Source of the DNA: Gammaproteobacteria bacterium
GTDB lineage: Bacteria; Pseudomonadota; Gammaproteobacteria; Chromatiales; Chromatiaceae
Direction: 5' to 3'
Assembly: GCA_013041975.1 (NCBI GenBank)
Contig: JABDQZ010000250.1
Location: 1-9,769, forward strand
Length of the DNA: 9,769 nucleotides
This document shows, piece by piece, positions 1-8,293 of this stretch (position 1 is its first letter; each line of letters begins with the position of its first letter). Position numbers and translations under genes: made by a program. A model generated the notes under the pieces. It was not told the DNA's origin, searched no databases, and saw only the letters and a program-made list of their open reading frames with translations.

Positions 1-799
1 CAGTAAAACCCAGCGGTTTTAAAAACTGAATTTTTTCATCAAATTCCAGGCCCAGCGAATCAATACGTTTTCTGGTACGTGGATGAGTAGATACAATAAC
101 AGGCAAACTGAATTGTTCAGCGATACCATTAAGCACTTGAGCCAGTTTGGTGACATTTTTATCCGACTCAATATTTTCTTCACGATGAGCGCTGACTACA
201 AAATACTCGCTCTTGTTGAGATCCAGACGCGCAAGTGCACCGGATTGCTCAATATCAGCACGATAATATTCGAGCACTTCCTTCATGGGACTGCCGGTTT
301 TTATTACCTGATCAGGCGGTAAACCTTCACTTAACAGATACTCCCGGGCAATCGAGCTGTAAGTCAGATTGATATCAGACGTATGGTCAACAATTCTTCG
401 ATTGATCTCCTCAGGCACTCTCATATCAAAACAACGATTACCTGCTTCCATATGAAAAATTGGAATCTTGCGACGTTTTGCCGGTATTACTGACAGACAG
501 CTATTGGTATCTCCCAACACCAGGATACAATCCGGCGACTCTTTTTCCAGCAAGGCATCAATTGCAATAATGACATTTCCAATGGTTTCAGCGCCATTGC
601 TGCCGGCAGCCTCAAGAAAATGATCAGGTTTGCGAATTTTCAAATCATCGAAAAAAATCTGGTTCAGCTCATAATCATAATTTTGACCTGTATGAACCAG
701 AAGGTGCTGGCAATATTCATCCAGTTTGGGGATAACTCTCGACAGGCGGATAATTTCCGGACGAGTACCAACAATAGTCATCACCTTCAGTTTTTTCAT
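1..799 (-). CDS. fnlC: UDP-N-acetylglucosamine 2-epimerase family enzyme FnlC/CapG/WbjD (3' end cut by window edge)
   Basis: Non-hydrolysing UDP-sugar 2-epimerase of the WecB fold. In the FnlABC pathway this cytoplasmic enzyme inverts C2 of UDP-N-acetyl-L-pneumosamine to give UDP-N-acetyl-L-fucosamine. The frame opens at an ATG (797-799) and stays open for 266 codons to the left edge. The family is about 370-380 residues, so roughly the last 110 are missing here. Visible motifs are GTRPEIIR at residues 11-18, GDTNS at 96-100, HMEAGNR at 116-122, VPEEINRR at 128-135, and SAHREEN at 203-209. D97, E118, E131, R135 and H205 match the conserved catalytic and binding positions of WecB, so the enzyme looks intact. 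It begins 3 bases after the fnlB stop with a GAGGTG ribosome-binding site. Plain WecB (ManNAc pathway) is the alternative, but direct adjacency to fnlA and fnlB favours FnlC. Confidence 0.93.
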   Translation of the reverse strand, partial: MKKLKVMTIVGTRPEIIRLSRVIPKLDEYCQHLLVHTGQNYDYELNQIFFDDLKIRKPDHFLEAAGSNGAETIGNVIIAIDALLEKESPDCILVLGDTNSCLSVIPAKRRKIPIFHMEAGNRCFDMRVPEEINRRIVDHTSDINLTYSSIAREYLLSEGLPPDQVIKTGSPMKEVLEYYRADIEQSGALARLDLNKSEYFVVSAHREENIESDKNVTKLAQVLNGIAEQFSLPVIVSTHPRTRKRIDSLGLEFDEKIQFLKPLGFT

Positions 800-802
800 C
801 CC

Positions 803-1909
803 TTACACCTCGTGGGCTACAGTATCAGGGCGATCGCGATCAAAGTTTTCATTTGCCCACAGCATGACAATCATTTCACGGTCACCAATATTTGTTATGT
901 CATGAGACCAGCCAGGTATGGTTTCCACGACTTCAGGGCCATCTCCGCTGGTTGAAATTTCGACCACTTCATCCGTAACGATATTGCGAAACCTGAAGCG
1001 CGCCTGTCCCTGGATAACCAGAAACTTCTCTGTTTTGACATTATGGTAATGTCCACCACGCGTGATCCCGGGATGAGCGGTAAAAAAAGAAAATTGTCCT
1101 GAATCCCTGGTTTTCAGCATTTCAACAAATGCTCCGCGCTCATCTTCATGCCGGGTCAGTCGATAGTTGAAATGATCAGGTGATATGTAACTGATATAAG
1201 TAGCATACAAAACACGTTTAAAGCCATCACCAACCGGTTCGGTAATCAGGGTTTCCCTGCTTTCCTTGAACTTGTACAGTTGATCAGCAAGCTCACCAAG
1301 CGTTACAGAATAAACAGGCTGAACATCAACATATAATCGGTCATTTGGTGTGGTTGACATCATTTCTATAAAAGAAGTAATAACCGCTCCAATATGAACT
1401 AATTTCAGTTCTGTTTCAGGATCATTTATTTTAATAGTCAGCCCATGACTGATATTGTGGCAAAATGTTGCAACCACGGAGTTATAATTGGGCTTGCACC
1501 ATTTACCAAAAACATTTTGCAACCGGTAAATGTAAACATTGTTACCGGTTTCCATATAGAGATTCAGCAAGTGAATCTCGGCTTTCAGCTTGCTACGACC
1601 ATAAGCATTTGGCAGTTCTGCCTGAACAGAAGAAGTAAGAACAATCGGTATGTTTCTGCCTGTGGACTTGATTGATTTGCAGATAAATTCTGTTAAATCC
1701 GAGTTACCCTGGTAAAACTCAGATTCATCATCCGGCCTGTTAATACCTGCCAGGTGGAAAATAAAATCAGCTTCAGAAATGAGTTGATTTAGTTCAGCTG
1801 GACTGGTTTTCCTTGTGACTTTGAATATCTCGATAGATTTATTGCGCTGCAAGCTCACACATAAATTCTTTCCAATAAAACCATTGGCGCCAGTTACAAC
1901 TACATTCAT
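803..1909 (-). CDS. fnlB: Bifunctional UDP-sugar epimerase/reductase FnlB/CapF/WbjC (SDR domain plus C-terminal cupin)
   Basis: Second enzyme of UDP-L-FucNAc synthesis. In the family (for example Staphylococcus aureus CapF, about 369 residues; 368 here) the C-terminal cupin epimerises C3 of the 4-keto sugar. The N-terminal NAD(P)H-dependent SDR domain then reduces C4, giving UDP-N-acetyl-L-pneumosamine. The SDR part (residues 1 to about 245) has the nucleotide-binding GANGFIG at 7-13 and the catalytic pair Y103/K107 in YGRSK. The cupin part (about 250-368) carries H287, H289, E294 and H336, in HYHNVKTEKF and GWSHDI, which fit the metal ligands of the family. The cupin separates this pathway from the L-QuiNAc route, where a reductase without a cupin takes this step. 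The ATG overlaps the fnlA stop in ATGA, with AGAGGG 9 bases upstream, so the start is secure. Confidence 0.95.
   Translation of the reverse strand: MNVVVTGANGFIGKNLCVSLQRNKSIEIFKVTRKTSPAELNQLISEADFIFHLAGINRPDDESEFYQGNSDLTEFICKSIKSTGRNIPIVLTSSVQAELPNAYGRSKLKAEIHLLNLYMETGNNVYIYRLQNVFGKWCKPNYNSVVATFCHNISHGLTIKINDPETELKLVHIGAVITSFIEMMSTTPNDRLYVDVQPVYSVTLGELADQLYKFKESRETLITEPVGDGFKRVLYATYISYISPDHFNYRLTRHEDERGAFVEMLKTRDSGQFSFFTAHPGITRGGHYHNVKTEKFLVIQGQARFRFRNIVTDEVVEISTSGDGPEVVETIPGWSHDITNIGDREMIVMLWANENFDRDRPDTVAHEV
806..811 (-). promoter_or_regulatory. Ribosome-binding site of fnlC
   Basis: GAGGTG on the minus strand lies 6 bases before the fnlC ATG and within the last codons of fnlB. It supports the ATG at 797-799 as the start and suggests translational coupling of the two genes. 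Confidence 0.55.
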
Positions 1910-2925
1910 GCAGACCAGCCCTCTAGTTCCTGTTTAACTTCTGGTAATGACAACAAAATCTCTTCAACCTGCTTAACAGAAAGTTGATCGGTATTATGAG
2001 AATGGTAATCATCGAAACCGATTTCGTTTTTATTACCTTCGGAAAAATATTTTTCGTAATTAAGGTCTCGAGTGTCCATACGGAGCCTCAAGTAGCCACC
2101 CAGGTCCTCAGAGGTGACCAGTTCCTCTTTGGATGCCAGGGTTTCATAGATTTTTTCACCATGTCTGATGCCAATAATCCTGGTTTCAACATCACTATTG
2201 AATAGGTTTTTCAAGGCCGAGGCTAAATCTTCTACCGTGCAGGCAGGCGCCTTTTTAATAAAAACATCCCCTTGTTGAGCATTTCCAAATGCGTGTTCCA
2301 CAAGATCAACCGACTCAGAAAGCGCCATCAAAAATCTCGTCATTGTGGGCTCGGTAATCGTGATGGGCTTGCTTTCTTTGATCTGCTGAATAAAACGGGG
2401 TATCACGGATCCACGAGAATACATGACATTGCCATAACGCACACAGCTGATAACCGTTTGATCAGGAGTTAATTGCCGCGCATAAGATTGAGCTACCTTT
2501 TCCATCATCGCCTTGCTCAATCCCATCGCATTAATTGGATAGACTGCTTTATCCGTACTTAGGCAGACGACTTTTTTTACTTTATTTTCAATAGACGCCC
2601 TGATGACATTATCGCTTCCCACGATATTTGTCATTACAGCCTGCATTGGGAAAAACTCACAGGAAGGTACCTGTTTGAGTGCTGCCCCATGAAACACATA
2701 GTCAACACCATTCAATGCCCTATCAATACCGGCATAGTCTCTGACATCACCAATATAAAACCTCAGACGATCATCATTAAAGTCCGTGCGCATTTGATCC
2801 TGCTTGGCTTCATCACGGCTGAAAATACGTATTTCCCTGGATCCTTTTGAAAGCAAATAAGAAGTTACTGTCTGTCCAAATGAACCGGTTCCACCGGTTA
2901 TTAAGAAAATTTTGTCTTTTAACAT
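1906..2925 (-). CDS. fnlA: UDP-GlcNAc 4,6-dehydratase (5-inverting) FnlA/CapE/WbjB
   Basis: First enzyme of UDP-L-FucNAc synthesis: an SDR-superfamily enzyme that dehydrates UDP-GlcNAc at C4/C6 and inverts C5. It gives a UDP-2-acetamido-2,6-dideoxy-L-hexos-4-ulose for FnlB. The protein is 339 residues, a normal family length. Seen directly: the NAD(P)-binding GGTGSFG at 11-17, GDVRD at 59-63, and STDKAVYPINAMGLSK at 123-138. The position that is the catalytic tyrosine in most SDRs is M134, with K138 four residues on and K126 nearby. This M-x3-K form is what I recall for CapE-type enzymes and separates them from ordinary YxxxK dehydratases. The next gene fnlB overlaps by 4 bases (ATGA). The 29-base gap before fnlA has no strong Shine-Dalgarno sequence. 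It is AT-rich with TATTAAT, but I do not call a promoter there. Confidence 0.95.
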   Translation of the reverse strand: MLKDKIFLITGGTGSFGQTVTSYLLSKGSREIRIFSRDEAKQDQMRTDFNDDRLRFYIGDVRDYAGIDRALNGVDYVFHGAALKQVPSCEFFPMQAVMTNIVGSDNVIRASIENKVKKVVCLSTDKAVYPINAMGLSKAMMEKVAQSYARQLTPDQTVISCVRYGNVMYSRGSVIPRFIQQIKESKPITITEPTMTRFLMALSESVDLVEHAFGNAQQGDVFIKKAPACTVEDLASALKNLFNSDVETRIIGIRHGEKIYETLASKEELVTSEDLGGYLRLRMDTRDLNYEKYFSEGNKNEIGFDDYHSHNTDQLSVKQVEEILLSLPEVKQELEGWSA

Positions 2926-2954
2926 ACTTTGTAAGTTTAATTATTAATAGAGAT

Positions 2955-4082
2955 TCAATTTATTACCGCGTTATAGGCTGCAAAATGTCGTTCAGCACAT
3001 AAGGCAATATCGAGGTGTTTAATGGCAATGTCTCTTGCAGCCAGACCATAACTTTCTCTTAGCGCTGGTTGTTCAATCAACCTTGACACATACTCTGTCA
3101 TTTTATCAGCGTCTCGGTCAGATATAATTTCCCCAGATACCCCAGGTTCAATATATTCAGCCACATCACCAACATCCGTAGAGATGATGGGCCTTGCCAT
3201 ACTCATCGCTTCCCAAACAGAAATCGGTGAAGATTCAGCAACTGATGTACAAAGATAGATATCCATTTTCACCAATTCCGCACGAACATCTTCCACCTGT
3301 CCCAAAAAATGAAGATTGCTAACACCCAACTGAGAAGCCATTTTAACCAGTTGTTGAAAATACTTCTGCTGATTTTCGCTAATAGCCCCGACGATGACAA
3401 ACTGTAGATTATCAAACTTGGTATCCAGCAAGGCTGAAACCTCAATAAATAGCTCCAACCCCTTGATTGGGTTGACATTTGCGGTTGTACCTACAGTTAT
3501 TTTTCCATTTTCAGAGAGTCGCCTCGCCATCACGGCATCAGATGGCTTAAATTGCTGAGTATCTACTGGTGCAGGTACAACAAATCTCTTCTTGTTCTCG
3601 GGAATGAGATTTCCGTAATATTGACTCGTCCTTTCTGATGCAAAAATATAGGCATCCGGCAATTCACTGAGCAAAGAAAATAGAAATCTGAAAAACTTAG
3701 GCATAGAAGTATCATTCAAATGCCAAACAAGTTTAGTGCCAGACAGACTGCCAGCAATGACTCCCTTGTATTGCCAGGCCCCACCACTGACATGAACCAG
3801 GTCAAACTTCTGTTTTCTGAAATATACAGTCAGCTGGATAATTTCGAACAATGAAAACAGTCCATAGCGTATTGCCATACTGAGTTCTTTTGTAATTCGG
3901 GTGATATTAAAAAGCTTGAAACCAATATTGCACTGAGCAAGTTTACTCTGAAACTGCTCTGATTTGTGTTCAGGCAATATAACCGTTGTCTGAACCCGGT
4001 CTTTAAGGGCACAGGCTACATTAGCAATCCTTACCTGAGGCCCGCCAAGTCGGCCTTCCTCTATGATATTGGCAATTCGCAT
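2955..4082 (-). CDS. GT4-type glycosyltransferase, possibly the L-FucNAc transferase
   Basis: A 375-residue GT-B glycosyltransferase, expected on the cytoplasmic face of the inner membrane, adding one sugar to the lipid-linked repeat unit. The N-terminal Rossmann half opens with a glycine-rich EGRLGGPQVR at 9-18, typical of the acceptor-side loop. The C-terminal half contains VGTTANVNPIKGLE (197-210) and FVIVGA (228-233). It also has the diagnostic donor-binding E-x7-E motif, E283 to E291 in ESSPISVWEAMSMARP, followed by a G-rich segment near 313-317. The length is normal for GT4. It starts one base after the acyltransferase stop (TGA-c-ATG) without a clear Shine-Dalgarno, so reinitiation by translational coupling is likely. 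Its place directly before fnlA makes it a candidate FucNAc transferase, but the sequence does not fix donor or acceptor. Confidence 0.88.
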   Translation of the reverse strand: MRIANIIEEGRLGGPQVRIANVACALKDRVQTTVILPEHKSEQFQSKLAQCNIGFKLFNITRITKELSMAIRYGLFSLFEIIQLTVYFRKQKFDLVHVSGGAWQYKGVIAGSLSGTKLVWHLNDTSMPKFFRFLFSLLSELPDAYIFASERTSQYYGNLIPENKKRFVVPAPVDTQQFKPSDAVMARRLSENGKITVGTTANVNPIKGLELFIEVSALLDTKFDNLQFVIVGAISENQQKYFQQLVKMASQLGVSNLHFLGQVEDVRAELVKMDIYLCTSVAESSPISVWEAMSMARPIISTDVGDVAEYIEPGVSGEIISDRDADKMTEYVSRLIEQPALRESYGLAARDIAIKHLDIALCAERHFAAYNAVIN

Positions 4083-4083
4083 G

Positions 4084-4722
4084 TCATTTTAAATGAGGGT
4101 GAACAATTTCTTGTTGCAGAAAATAAGCAGAATCAGAAGACAGGTTTTTTTTGGCTTTGGCAGGGTTACCCGCAACCAGAGAAAAATTCACATCACCTAG
4201 ATTCCCGACAAGCACACTCCCCATACCAACAAAACAATGATGCCCCAATTCAACACCTGGAACCACTTTTAAATTTGAACCCAGGTAACACCAGTCACCT
4301 ATGATAATCGGTTTGGTGTAATCGATAACATCAATACCTTTAGAATGAGTAAAAAACGTTGAATGGTGCCCTGCTACAATAGTGTTTTCTCCGATTTGAA
4401 CCAGGTCACATACATCGAAATAATGGCGTAAAGAGATTGATGCTCTGCGGAGTAATCTTAAATGTCCATTGTATGATGGACCTGAAGTAAACCGGTTCCA
4501 GCGATTAATACGGCTCCCCTGTTTCATTTCAAGGTGATTCAGATTGGTGAAAATATTGCCTGAACCTATATAGGTGTTTTCTTCCAGTATGATATTTTTG
4601 ACGCCCAGGTAACTGAAACCAATACGTGCCGTACGATGCACATTTTGACCAAGCATTCCTAAAACCAGAACTTTTATCCGTGACGGCATGGGTAACAAAA
4701 GCAATGCGATCCATTTGTTCAT
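4084..4722 (-). CDS. Hexapeptide-repeat (left-handed beta-helix) acyltransferase, probably O-acetyltransferase
   Basis: Cytoplasmic LbH-fold acyltransferase of 212 residues, resembling the WcaF/LacA/CatB-like group that uses acetyl-CoA to acetylate sugars. Hexapeptide-type repeats run through the middle, for example IILEENTYIGSG at 44-55 and the clear run at 140-170 (IIGDWCYLGSN, then VVPGVELGHHCFVGMGSVL). The family C-terminal signature VAGNPAK is at 183-189. H119 or H120 in AGHHSTFFTH could be the catalytic histidine. The start is uncertain. The frame extends to a GTG at 4791, inside the upstream glycosyltransferase, adding 23 residues unlike the fold. I choose the ATG at 4722, which begins MNKWIALLLLP and follows a weak GGA motif. 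The likely role is O-acetylation of a repeat-unit sugar. N-acylation of an amino sugar is possible, but no aminotransferase is present here to supply one. Confidence 0.85.
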   Translation of the reverse strand: MNKWIALLLLPMPSRIKVLVLGMLGQNVHRTARIGFSYLGVKNIILEENTYIGSGNIFTNLNHLEMKQGSRINRWNRFTSGPSYNGHLRLLRRASISLRHYFDVCDLVQIGENTIVAGHHSTFFTHSKGIDVIDYTKPIIIGDWCYLGSNLKVVPGVELGHHCFVGMGSVLVGNLGDVNFSLVAGNPAKAKKNLSSDSAYFLQQEIVHPHLK

Positions 4723-4765
4723 AATAATTCCAGAATTACTGCAAAAGTTGTTATGTACAGTTTGA

Positions 4766-5827
4766 TCAACATTTAAACCTACCCACTTCACTCAACACAT
4801 TTTCCAATTCAAACCGAACTGCCTCAATAGAAAACCTGGACTTATAATCATTCAGTGCTTGCATCCCGATTTCTTTCCTGAAATCCAAATCTGATATTAT
4901 CTTTGTTAGATTATCTGCGAATTCCTGTTCTGAAACATAAATAATGCCATTTACATTATTATCTACCAGCGCAAGAAATTCATCATAGTGATTCACCAAC
5001 AAAGGCAAACCATAGCGTTTTGATTCCAAAATGACGTTAGGAGTAGCATCATGGTGCGATCGATAGATAAAGATATCCGCCAGCGAATAATGCTCTTGCA
5101 GATCTGTTACATAACCTAACAACTCTATTTCCAGAAAATCAGATATTTTGGCATGATTAATAAAATCCCGTAAATCATTAAAATGCTGACCATCACCGGC
5201 AATCCGGAAGCGTACTTTCTCTCTCGTAGACCTTACATAATCATCTAGTCGACTTATCAACCAGATAACGCCTTCTGCTTTATCGCTGAACCTCAAGTTT
5301 GTTACTGTTAGGATTTCAAGCGGTTTATGCAATTTGTAATCTCTTTCAGTTGTCTCGCCTTCTAAAAACTGGGGTACGACAAAATACTTACTTTGGGGAT
5401 CTAGTTGTTGTTTTACTTTATCGCCTAAAACCCGATTAACCACGATCACGGTCTTTGATCTGGATAAAATGTATTTGGCAACTATTTTTTCTACTTTGTA
5501 TTTCAGCCAATGTACATATTTATAAGATGACAGTTGAGACTTTGCCACCATATCAAGGTCCTTAAGTCTGTCACCACCCAGCCTGACAATAAAAGGAATC
5601 TTCAATGCTCGGATAAAAGAATATGCAATTAATTCTTTAACACCAACACCCATAAAAATCACAATATCAGGTTTTTGCCTGAAGAAAAAAGAGATCAAGC
5701 CACTAAGATAACGACTGAAAGGGCGGGTTAAAAGCAATACCGAATCATGAGAAGTAGCCAACAAAGGCTTGTAAATAAACTTATGCCTATCTCTATTCTC
5801 ATTTGCTGCTATAACCGTAACTCGCAT
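4766..5827 (-). CDS. GT4-type glycosyltransferase
   Basis: A 353-residue GT-B glycosyltransferase, expected to act on the cytoplasmic side of the inner membrane in repeat-unit assembly. The N-terminal half contains KPDIVIFMGVG (52-62) and an IVRLGGDRLKDLD stretch (80-92) typical of the acceptor domain. The C-terminal half has EILTVTNLRFSDKAEGV (171-187), RIAGDGQ (208-214) and LLGYVTD (236-242). The donor-site motif is HDATPNVILESKRYGLPLLV at 259-278. The usual E-x7-E is D260 to E268, so the first acid is Asp rather than Glu; the second is retained. It starts 6 bases after the polymerase stop and ends 43 bases before the acyltransferase ATG I chose. Donor and acceptor cannot be read from the sequence. 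The GT4 fold predicts a retaining mechanism. Confidence 0.85.
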   Translation of the reverse strand: MRVTVIAANENRDRHKFIYKPLLATSHDSVLLLTRPFSRYLSGLISFFFRQKPDIVIFMGVGVKELIAYSFIRALKIPFIVRLGGDRLKDLDMVAKSQLSSYKYVHWLKYKVEKIVAKYILSRSKTVIVVNRVLGDKVKQQLDPQSKYFVVPQFLEGETTERDYKLHKPLEILTVTNLRFSDKAEGVIWLISRLDDYVRSTREKVRFRIAGDGQHFNDLRDFINHAKISDFLEIELLGYVTDLQEHYSLADIFIYRSHHDATPNVILESKRYGLPLLVNHYDEFLALVDNNVNGIIYVSEQEFADNLTKIISDLDFRKEIGMQALNDYKSRFSIEAVRFELENVLSEVGRFKC

Positions 5828-5833
5828 AAAAAT

Positions 5834-7252
5834 TCACTTAACTCTTTTTTTAATTACACGAATGGTCTGAATATATAAATGAATAAGAAAATATATTATT
5901 AAAGAGTAAACAATTGCACGGAACATTGTTTGTGGATTATACCACTGCAATCTAAATTGGTAGAAAATAAAAACTGCTGCTACAAGCAGTGAAAGAGAAC
6001 CTCCATGAGCCAGGTTGGGCTTCAAGTCTCTATCAAATACCTTATCAACCAGAATAGCAAAGTAGCCGTGAAGAATTCCAAAAATAATAACAAACCAAAT
6101 CCCGCCATTGAGGTAAAAAACAGCCAGCAGCGGCATGCCTCCGACATATCGTAGATTCATTTTTTGGTAAATTGACTGATGTTCTGTGGTAAATGGCTTT
6201 TTTCCTAAGGCTCGCCAAATAGTATTTGGAACGAGTGAAGGGATCCACTCAGCCATAGTAAATTCATCTTTTTCAGATAAAATATTTTTCTCTTTAATAT
6301 TAACTAAATGCAAACCTGACAAAAAAACATTACTTGCTCCTCCAGGCAAAGCTATCTTGTTATTTCTGTTCGCAAGCTCGGTTTTACTGAACTGTTTATC
6401 AGTAATTTCCACGTTTCCAGCAATATAGTCAATCCACGGCACGTATCTAAGGTATCCCATAGATATCTGCAACAAAATAAAACCGACAAACAAGAGTATA
6501 AGAGGAACAGGTTTTATAAAATATTTAGCCCAGAGAAATAAAACAAAGGCAATACCAAATAATTCCACTCTTCTGACATGCAGAAAGAGCCAGACAAAGA
6601 TAATAGCGGTTATAATCCAGAAGAGTCGTTTTCTGTTTCTTCCAAAAACAAAAAGCAAAGACCAGAAACCCCCTAAAGTTATACCGAGCAACGCAACCAA
6701 AGGTGTTGCTGCTACACTTTCTGCTTTCATATCAGCATAGCTTGTGGTCAAAATTGTAGCGCCAGATTCCAGAAAGTATGCCCCTAGAAGCGCCATAATT
6801 CCGAAAAACCACAATGTTTCGTTTGGAAGAAATCTATCAGAAACATGGCGAGTGCATTCATTTTTCAACTGTGTCGAGCTATGCCGCAGACTCAAAATTG
6901 CATAACTAGCAGCCGCAAGGGCATATAAGTAGAGAACTTTATCGACAAGAACTTTATCAAACTGAAGCTCAGGTGCTGCCAGGGAAAACAATCCCTTCCC
7001 CATAATGTCCCAAGCAAAAAAAGGTGAAAGTGCCGGAAAAAATATAATGGCATAGAGTATGCTTCGAAAAGAAAGCACCCCATGCTTTACCACAATCCAT
7101 ACTCCAAAAAAAAATATTATACCTGTAGGGATTAAATATGAAGGGATCTCAATACCTAATACCGCAGGCGATAGCAAAAAAAGCAGCATTGCCGCCAACA
7201 GTAATTGTCTACCATATTCAGTAACCATATTGATAAGCTTTAAACGCTGCAT
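5834..7252 (-). CDS. wzy: Multi-spanning membrane protein, probable O-antigen/capsule polymerase Wzy
   Basis: A 472-residue, very hydrophobic protein with about 12 predicted membrane segments by eye. Clear ones lie near residues 17-34, 40-56, 62-80, 104-121, 146-162, 183-203, 210-226, 229-244, 249-265, 373-402, 417-432 and 445-461. A large polar loop spans about 270-370. Many helices plus one long, probably periplasmic loop is the Wzy hallmark, since primary sequence is poorly conserved. Wzy joins flipped repeat units on undecaprenyl pyrophosphate in the periplasm. The position between flippase, sulfotransferase and glycosyltransferase genes fits, and no other gene here could fill the role. 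The call rests on topology and context. Start choice: ATG 7252 has AAGGA only at a long spacing, and an in-frame ATG at 7228 would remove 8 residues. The gene is locally very AT-rich. Confidence 0.72.
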   Translation of the reverse strand: MQRLKLINMVTEYGRQLLLAAMLLFLLSPAVLGIEIPSYLIPTGIIFFFGVWIVVKHGVLSFRSILYAIIFFPALSPFFAWDIMGKGLFSLAAPELQFDKVLVDKVLYLYALAAASYAILSLRHSSTQLKNECTRHVSDRFLPNETLWFFGIMALLGAYFLESGATILTTSYADMKAESVAATPLVALLGITLGGFWSLLFVFGRNRKRLFWIITAIIFVWLFLHVRRVELFGIAFVLFLWAKYFIKPVPLILLFVGFILLQISMGYLRYVPWIDYIAGNVEITDKQFSKTELANRNNKIALPGGASNVFLSGLHLVNIKEKNILSEKDEFTMAEWIPSLVPNTIWRALGKKPFTTEHQSIYQKMNLRYVGGMPLLAVFYLNGGIWFVIIFGILHGYFAILVDKVFDRDLKPNLAHGGSLSLLVAAVFIFYQFRLQWYNPQTMFRAIVYSLIIYFLIHLYIQTIRVIKKRVK

Positions 7253-7292
7253 TTTTAAAAACTTTTTATTCCTTGACTGAACACAGGTTTAA

Positions 7293-8288
7293 TCACTGTT
7301 GGTAACCAAGTAAACTGTTCAACACCGCAGCAAAGTAACCGAAAGCTTTTTTATGATCTACCGTCCAATACTTACGCCAGCTATCATCAATTTTTATTTC
7401 ACTGAAGTCGCTTTTAAACCTTGAAGGTGAGCCACCAATTGCATGACTGACTTCAGTGGATAATTTCTGGTTTGCATTTAACTCCGAATCAAAAAGATGG
7501 CTATTTATTTCTTCAAATACCTCATTGAGACCTGTTACGAGTTTTTCATATTTAATAAAAAAACGCTCTCTGGATGGTAGTCGATAGAAAAAAATAAGCG
7601 TCTGAATTGTAATTGACACCCAGGATTTTACAGCTGCCCTGAAAGCACGTTGTCGAATTGACTGCACATTTATACCTTCAGCAAACCGCCCACCCATAAA
7701 AAACTTAATTCGTTCTCCACGAACAGAAGACATACTGACAGCCCTGCCATCGCGGACCAGGCTGATGAGTTTCACCTTTTCCGGGTAAGCGGTTTTGAGT
7801 AATAAAAAATGGTAAATCATTTTTGAGGAATCAATGATGTATTTCGCCTTGTTTAACTTGTGTATGGCCGAAAACACACGAAAGCAGTTTTTCGCACTTT
7901 TCATTTCAAGTGCAAAAGGCGGGTAGAAATTAGCAGTTTTACGTGTTAAACGAGGCCCAAATAAGAAAAAAACAATTTTGAACAATAGTCGATTTACAGC
8001 ATTTACCTGACTAGTAAATTTATCCTTAGAAAAATCCAATCCAGATTCAGATTGCACTTTTGACCAGAAATCACAGTGACTGACTTTTTCTCCGCAGGTA
8101 CAGGCTGTTGTGTTTTGAGGATCTCGTATTGCCTTTTTGTTCTCAGAATAAAAATCACCAATCCTTCTAAACTCTCCACAATTGACAACAACATCCTGAC
8201 TACCAAGCAAATGTTCCAGTAATGTTGAACCTGAACGATTGGCACTGGCAATGTAAATTATTTCGAATAAGTCTTTTTCTTGTACCAT
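7293..8288 (-). CDS. PAPS-dependent sulfotransferase (first of an adjacent pair, canonical motifs)
   Basis: Sulfotransferase-superfamily protein of 331 residues that would move sulfate from PAPS to a hydroxyl or amino group, here presumably on the polysaccharide. Numbered from the ATG at 8288: the 5'-phosphosulfate-binding loop is ANRSGSTLLEHLLG at 16-29. CGE follows at 37-39, a Cys cluster CTCGEKVSHCDFW at 63-75, IIDSSK at 151-156, and the 3'-phosphate-binding VRDGRAVSMS at 178-187. GGSPSRF lies at 285-291 near D302/W304. All key positions are present. The frame can also open at a TTG at 8297, making an ATGA-like overlap with the upstream stop and adding three residues. I prefer the ATG, though neither has a good Shine-Dalgarno. 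A short hydrophobic stretch near 102-111 is too weak to call membrane-spanning. The substrate is inferred only from context. Confidence 0.88.
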   Translation of the reverse strand: MVQEKDLFEIIYIASANRSGSTLLEHLLGSQDVVVNCGEFRRIGDFYSENKKAIRDPQNTTACTCGEKVSHCDFWSKVQSESGLDFSKDKFTSQVNAVNRLLFKIVFFLFGPRLTRKTANFYPPFALEMKSAKNCFRVFSAIHKLNKAKYIIDSSKMIYHFLLLKTAYPEKVKLISLVRDGRAVSMSSVRGERIKFFMGGRFAEGINVQSIRQRAFRAAVKSWVSITIQTLIFFYRLPSRERFFIKYEKLVTGLNEVFEEINSHLFDSELNANQKLSTEVSHAIGGSPSRFKSDFSEIKIDDSWRKYWTVDHKKAFGYFAAVLNSLLGYQQ

Positions 8289-8293
8289 ACTTT

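Noticed and set aside
620..955. Open frame on the plus strand over the fnlC/fnlB junction
   Set aside because: It lies antisense to two well-supported enzymes whose motifs are intact. Its product resembles no family I know.
2882..2900. Repeated palindromic ACCGGT in fnlA
   Set aside because: It encodes the conserved glycine-rich nucleotide-binding loop (GGTGSFG), so codon constraint explains it. There is no sign of an operator or terminator.
2926..2954. AT-rich 29-base gap before fnlA as a possible internal promoter
   Set aside because: TATTAAT resembles a -10 box, but no convincing -35 lies at the right distance, and random AT-rich sequence gives such matches often.
3966..4304. Plus-strand open frame of 112 codons opposite the glycosyltransferase/acyltransferase junction
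   Set aside because: It shadows two conserved genes on the other strand, has no recognisable domain, and runs against an otherwise single-direction operon.
5834..7252. Polymerase gene considered as an O-antigen ligase (WaaL-like)
   Set aside because: Both types have many helices and a large loop, but location inside the flippase and transferase cluster favours Wzy. I saw no clear ligase-specific motif.
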